A DNA stretch of 64,000 nt, from NCBI RefSeq assembly GCF_026151205.1, contig NC_087082.1:3748001-3812000 (forward strand), given 5' to 3'. The position numbers and the translations under genes were made by a program. Under the pieces are notes generated by a model that was given only the letters and a program-made list of their open reading frames with translations, was not told the DNA's origin and searched no databases. Shown one piece after another: positions 61,366-64,000 of the stretch (position 1 is the stretch's first letter; each line of letters begins with the position of its first letter). The stretch is from Bolinopsis microptera (lineage: Eukaryota > Ctenophora > Tentaculata > Lobata > Bolinopsidae).

Positions 61366-61413
61366 TATCCATAGACACAGTGTTTCGTCCTATTAGGACT
61401 CATCAGTAGGGCT
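61366..61413 (-). ncRNA. Hammerhead ribozyme motif B (type I)
   Basis: Core CTGATGA at 61406-61400, identical stem II and loop, GAAA at 61386-61383, then a very short stem III (ACA/TGT with a 3-nt loop) and a GTC cleavage triplet ending at 61374. Stem I has one mismatch in five pairs (CCCTA with TATGG). All core bases are present. The tiny stem III is typical of retroelement hammerheads, which often cleave as dimers. Confidence 0.9.
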
Positions 61414-61445
61414 CAAATCATCAGGGTTGATTTTTGCTGATGGCG

Positions 61446-61499
61446 GGAATCGAACCAGCAATCTTACGACTGCTGGCCCGGGACAATGCCACTGCACCA
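61446..61499 (-). promoter_or_regulatory. Internal Pol III promoter (A and B boxes) of the hammerhead unit
   Basis: TGGTGCAGTGG and GGTTCGATTCC are spaced 32 bases apart on the minus strand inside a tRNA-like segment that begins GGGCTTGGTGG (from 61507). Both boxes match the tRNA consensus closely. Confidence 0.8.
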
Positions 61500-61642
61500 C
61501 CAAGCCCTTAATGATGAGGGAAAGAAATAGGTACCAGAGTGCTCTACAGACTCATTACGAGTTAGGAGCTTTGCGTTTAAGCTAAGCGGTAGATCTATTC
61601 ATTCCCCAGAGTGCTCAAGCTTAGTAAACTAGACGAGCATAT

Positions 61643-61692
61643 TTATCCATAGAGACAGTGTTTCGTCCTATTAGGACTCATCAGTATGGCTT
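61643..61692 (-). ncRNA. Hammerhead ribozyme motif A (type I)
   Basis: Core CTGATGA at 61684-61678, stem II GTCCT-AAT-AGGAC with its closing bases, then GAAA at 61664-61661. Stem I pairs perfectly over five bases (CCATA with TATGG). The cleavage triplet reads CTC instead of the usual GTC, and stem III is disrupted by the same change, so self-cleavage of this copy is doubtful. Confidence 0.85.
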
Positions 61693-61724
61693 ATCTTAAA
61701 CAATAATCTCAGAATGTGTGTTTT

Positions 61725-61890
61725 CTGTCTGTGTGCGTGTAATTTCCGAGCGGCTTAATCAAGAAAACGGTAAGAGTTACGGGGCTGGTTTTTTCGGTAT
61801 AGTGCCGACAAAACTATGAGAAAGCCAAAGGCAAATGGTAAAGGTTTTTTTAAATCGGTCGGTGGCATGGTAAGTGGATTAATTTATGGT
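61725..61890. repeat. Dispersed repeat, AATTTCCGAGCGG family, copy 2
   Basis: Second copy of the sequence at 37755-37930, same orientation, with scattered substitutions and a few indels. It lies just right of the hammerhead element. Confidence 0.8.
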
Positions 61891-62724
61891 TTTGTACCAC
61901 AAATGTTACATAAATATCTCACATTTTCTCCCTCCTCGCTCGCTCTCCCATTACTGCATATGTAGCTGAATAAGTAGCGTTGGTACATAAATCATAATTG
62001 GGTTATCCGGGTAAGATTCGCTGTCATGTTATACTATAAGCGTATTAGGGGAGTTGTTCATATCCTGTTTGGACCGCAGAGAGAGTTCATACTTTCATAC
62101 GACAATGTTAATGTTATGCGTGTTTTCAAATATTATAATACTATTATATTTGAACCGCTTTCCATTTTTTATTTAAATCGTTTTAGAAATTAACCCTTGT
62201 TAACTCCGCACCACACCCGCCTATTATTATACACTTGTATTACACTAGTATATAATACAAGTGTATAATACACTAGTATATAATCAATAATACAATAGTA
62301 TATAGACACTTTGGCAGTCAATATTTGTAGCCTACATTCAAGTATCCGTAGATTTAACAGTATAACTATAATAGATACACCCCGGCCGGCCCAGCGCGTG
62401 GGGACACGTTTTTGCTAGTAGTAGTATAGTTGTCGTTTCAAGCATCGTTAATCTCATCATCCTAGGATAATCGTGTGTCGCACAGCACTTCATTCAGTAG
62501 CGTCAGCGAGAGTAGTCGCCTGTTTGCTATAAAATGACGTGTACGTTTCGGTCACCTATATATAGTGTGGAAAAAGGGAGTGAGATATAAAAAGTCTGAG
62601 CTGAGAGAAACCTGTTGGATAAAAGCCTTTCAGGTACATGTACTTAGCACGCCTAATATAATAAAAACGGTTATCACGTGCGCCAAACACCACTATGGGA
62701 TGCAATACAAGTTGTAGGTTTATA
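61891..62724. other. No gene recognised
   Basis: AT-rich sequence. A small AGTATATAATACA-type tandem/inverted repeat at about 62233-62305 is the only structure seen. Confidence 0.45.
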
Positions 62725-62924
62725 TTAATTTACCTCTACCACTACCAGGACGCGCGCCGTACAGAGTTGGACTCGTCGACGAAACAAATATTTTACGAGT
62801 ACAAATATTTTACGAAACAAATATTTTAAGAGTATCACTATCACCCGGCGGCCCGCACCCGTTAAAATACAAGTAAAACGATTACATTGCAGGTCAGAGG
62901 CACATATTAGGTGCGATGGGTGCG

Positions 62925-63065
62925 GGATCGCACAATTTACCGTTTTCCGCACATTTCCGCATAATTTATTGTTTTCCGCACACTTCCGCACATTTTGTAA
63001 TTTTCTGCATATTTCCGCATAATCTAGCATTTTCCGCGTAATTTCGCATAATTTTGAAATTTTCG
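62925..63065. repeat. Degenerate TTTTCCGCACATTTCCGCATAA repeat
   Basis: Four to five diverged units of about 29 bases built on TTTTCCGCA and TTTCCGCATAAT. They generate a minus-strand pseudo-frame rich in KLCGNVRK that I do not treat as coding. Confidence 0.8.
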
Positions 63066-63102
63066 CGTTAAGATTTTCGAGTGTAAAAACCAAAATTTGT
63101 TA

Positions 63103-63653
63103 AAAGTCGGGCCCTTTTAGGACCGTGACTCAGGCCCTTTTAGGACCGTGACTCAGGCCCTTTCGGGACCGTGACCCAGGCCCTTTTGGAACTCATACCT
63201 AGGCCACGTGACCCAGTTACCACGTGACCCAGGCCCTTTCGGGACCCTGACCCAGGCCCTTTCGGGACCGTGACCCAGGCCCTTTCGGGACCCTGACCCA
63301 GGCCCTTTCGGGACCGTGACCCAGGCCCTTTCGGGACCCTGACCCAGGCCCTTTCGGGACCGTGACCCAGGCCCTTTTGGAACTCATACCTAGGCCACGT
63401 GACCCAGTTACCACGTGACCCAGGCCCTTTCGGGACCCTGACCCAGGCCCTTTCGGGACTGTGACCCAGGCCCTTTTGGAACCCATGCCTAGGCCACGTG
63501 ACCCGGTTACCACGTGACCCAGGCCCTTTCGGGACCATGACCCAGGCCCTTTCGGGACCGTTACCCAGGCCCTTTCGGGACCATGACCCAGGCCCTTTCG
63601 GGACCGTTACCCAGGCCCTTTCGGGACCGTGACCCAGGCCCTTTCGGGACCGG
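63103..63653. repeat. 21-bp minisatellite, CCCAGGCCCTTTCGGGACCGT
   Basis: About 24 tandem units, with two kinds of interruption: CTTTTGGAACTCATACCTAG and CCACGTGACCCAGTTACCA, recurring in order. It is much more GC-rich than the surroundings. Open minus frames (KGPGSRS/ERAWVTVP repeats) follow from the unit length being a multiple of three. Confidence 0.93.
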
Positions 63654-64000
63654 GCGTACTAAATCACTCTACAGTCGATCTTCGAGATTGTTCTAGAAGG
63701 GCCCCCGACAGTTGAAACCAACTTCAATCGATGTATTTTCGGACGCTGATTCCGAATCACCCCCCATGACATAGGGTTAAAATGCTCCCCTGACGAGATA
63801 TAGGCGAAAAACTGTCTCGATCACGTGATATGACCGTATAAGGAATCTTGGATCAAATGGTTTACAAGTACTGACGATCAATGCCAACAAGCGTGTCACA
63901 TATTTGCGATCACGCATGGGATCTGATCGACTCTATCAAGAGGCGTCTTCAAATAACTGTCTCCTGATCTCTACCAGATCAAGTCACTGTTCTCAGATAA

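Larger units (their letters stand above)
61366..61692 (-). mobile_element. Hammerhead-bounded retrozyme/SINE-like element with Pol III promoter
   Basis: Two hammerhead ribozyme motifs in the same orientation (61692-61643 and 61413-61366) have predicted cleavage sites after 61652 and 61374, giving a 278-nt monomer. Within the monomer, on the same strand, lie an A box TGGTGCAGTGG (61499-61489) and a B box GGTTCGATTCC (61456-61446), both near consensus. After each cleavage site the sequences resemble each other for a short stretch (TATGGATAAATATGCT and TATGGATATAT...ATATGCT), as expected of tandem copies. Known animal retrozymes, Penelope-like elements and the schistosome Sm-alpha repeats carry such small type I hammerheads; combination with a tRNA-type head is inferred here. 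No protein is encoded, so it would depend on another element's reverse transcriptase. Confidence 0.82.

Noticed and set aside
63140-63538. Minus-strand repeat protein (ERAWVTVPKGP units)
   Set aside because: Arises from a 21-bp minisatellite; no start context or conserved neighbour.
1-64000. CRISPR array or prokaryotic operons
   Set aside because: All regular repeats are contiguous tandem repeats without unique spacers, and the genes are spliced animal genes.

Overview
The window is AT-rich, intron-rich animal DNA: GT-AG introns, conserved multi-exon genes and many small DNA transposons. It is not vertebrate-like in gene content or compactness. The mix of hAT, PIF/Harbinger-like, Polinton-type polB, RTE-like LINE and hammerhead-ribozyme repeats would fit an early-branching invertebrate such as a cnidarian. 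That assignment is inference and weak. A short CCCTAA tract inside one repeat is compatible with a TTAGGG telomere lineage.

Layout. Positions 666-19939 (minus strand) hold 19 recognisable coding exons of a Niemann-Pick C1 (NPC1) cholesterol transporter. They give about 1386 codons of near-complete, phase-consistent reading frame, with a 10.7-kb intron after the first recognised exon and a one-base frameshift in the last exon. The signal-peptide exon was not found. Positions 26747-34844 (plus strand) hold 14 exons of a CILK1/ICK-MAK-type ciliary kinase. The conserved start, TDY activation loop and C-terminal GRTDW motif are all present; the exon 8/exon 9 junction does not keep frame and is unresolved. 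The two genes are head to head across a 6.8-kb stretch with no recognised gene.

From about 36.4 kb to the end the DNA is almost entirely repetitive. In order it holds: a TIR element with a telomere-like core; a 5'-truncated RTE LINE fused to a Polinton-type polB fragment; a 1.26-kb fold-back element; two spacer-less perfect palindromes; a large inverted segmental duplication (43849-46190 versus 59572-61312); a Harbinger-associated Myb/SANT-like pseudogene; a TA-flanked TIR element; a 224-bp satellite array with two nested MITEs carrying 9-bp target duplications; a hAT transposase pseudogene; and several minisatellites. One probable host exon lies among these, at 53378-53890 minus: an LDL-receptor class A-like secreted or membrane protein start.

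The most unusual object is at 61366-61692, minus strand. Two hammerhead ribozyme motifs lie head to tail exactly 278 nt apart (cleavage site to cleavage site) and bound a unit with a near-consensus tRNA-type Pol III promoter (A and B boxes). This is the architecture expected of a retrozyme, a circular-RNA retroelement, here combined with a tRNA-derived SINE head.
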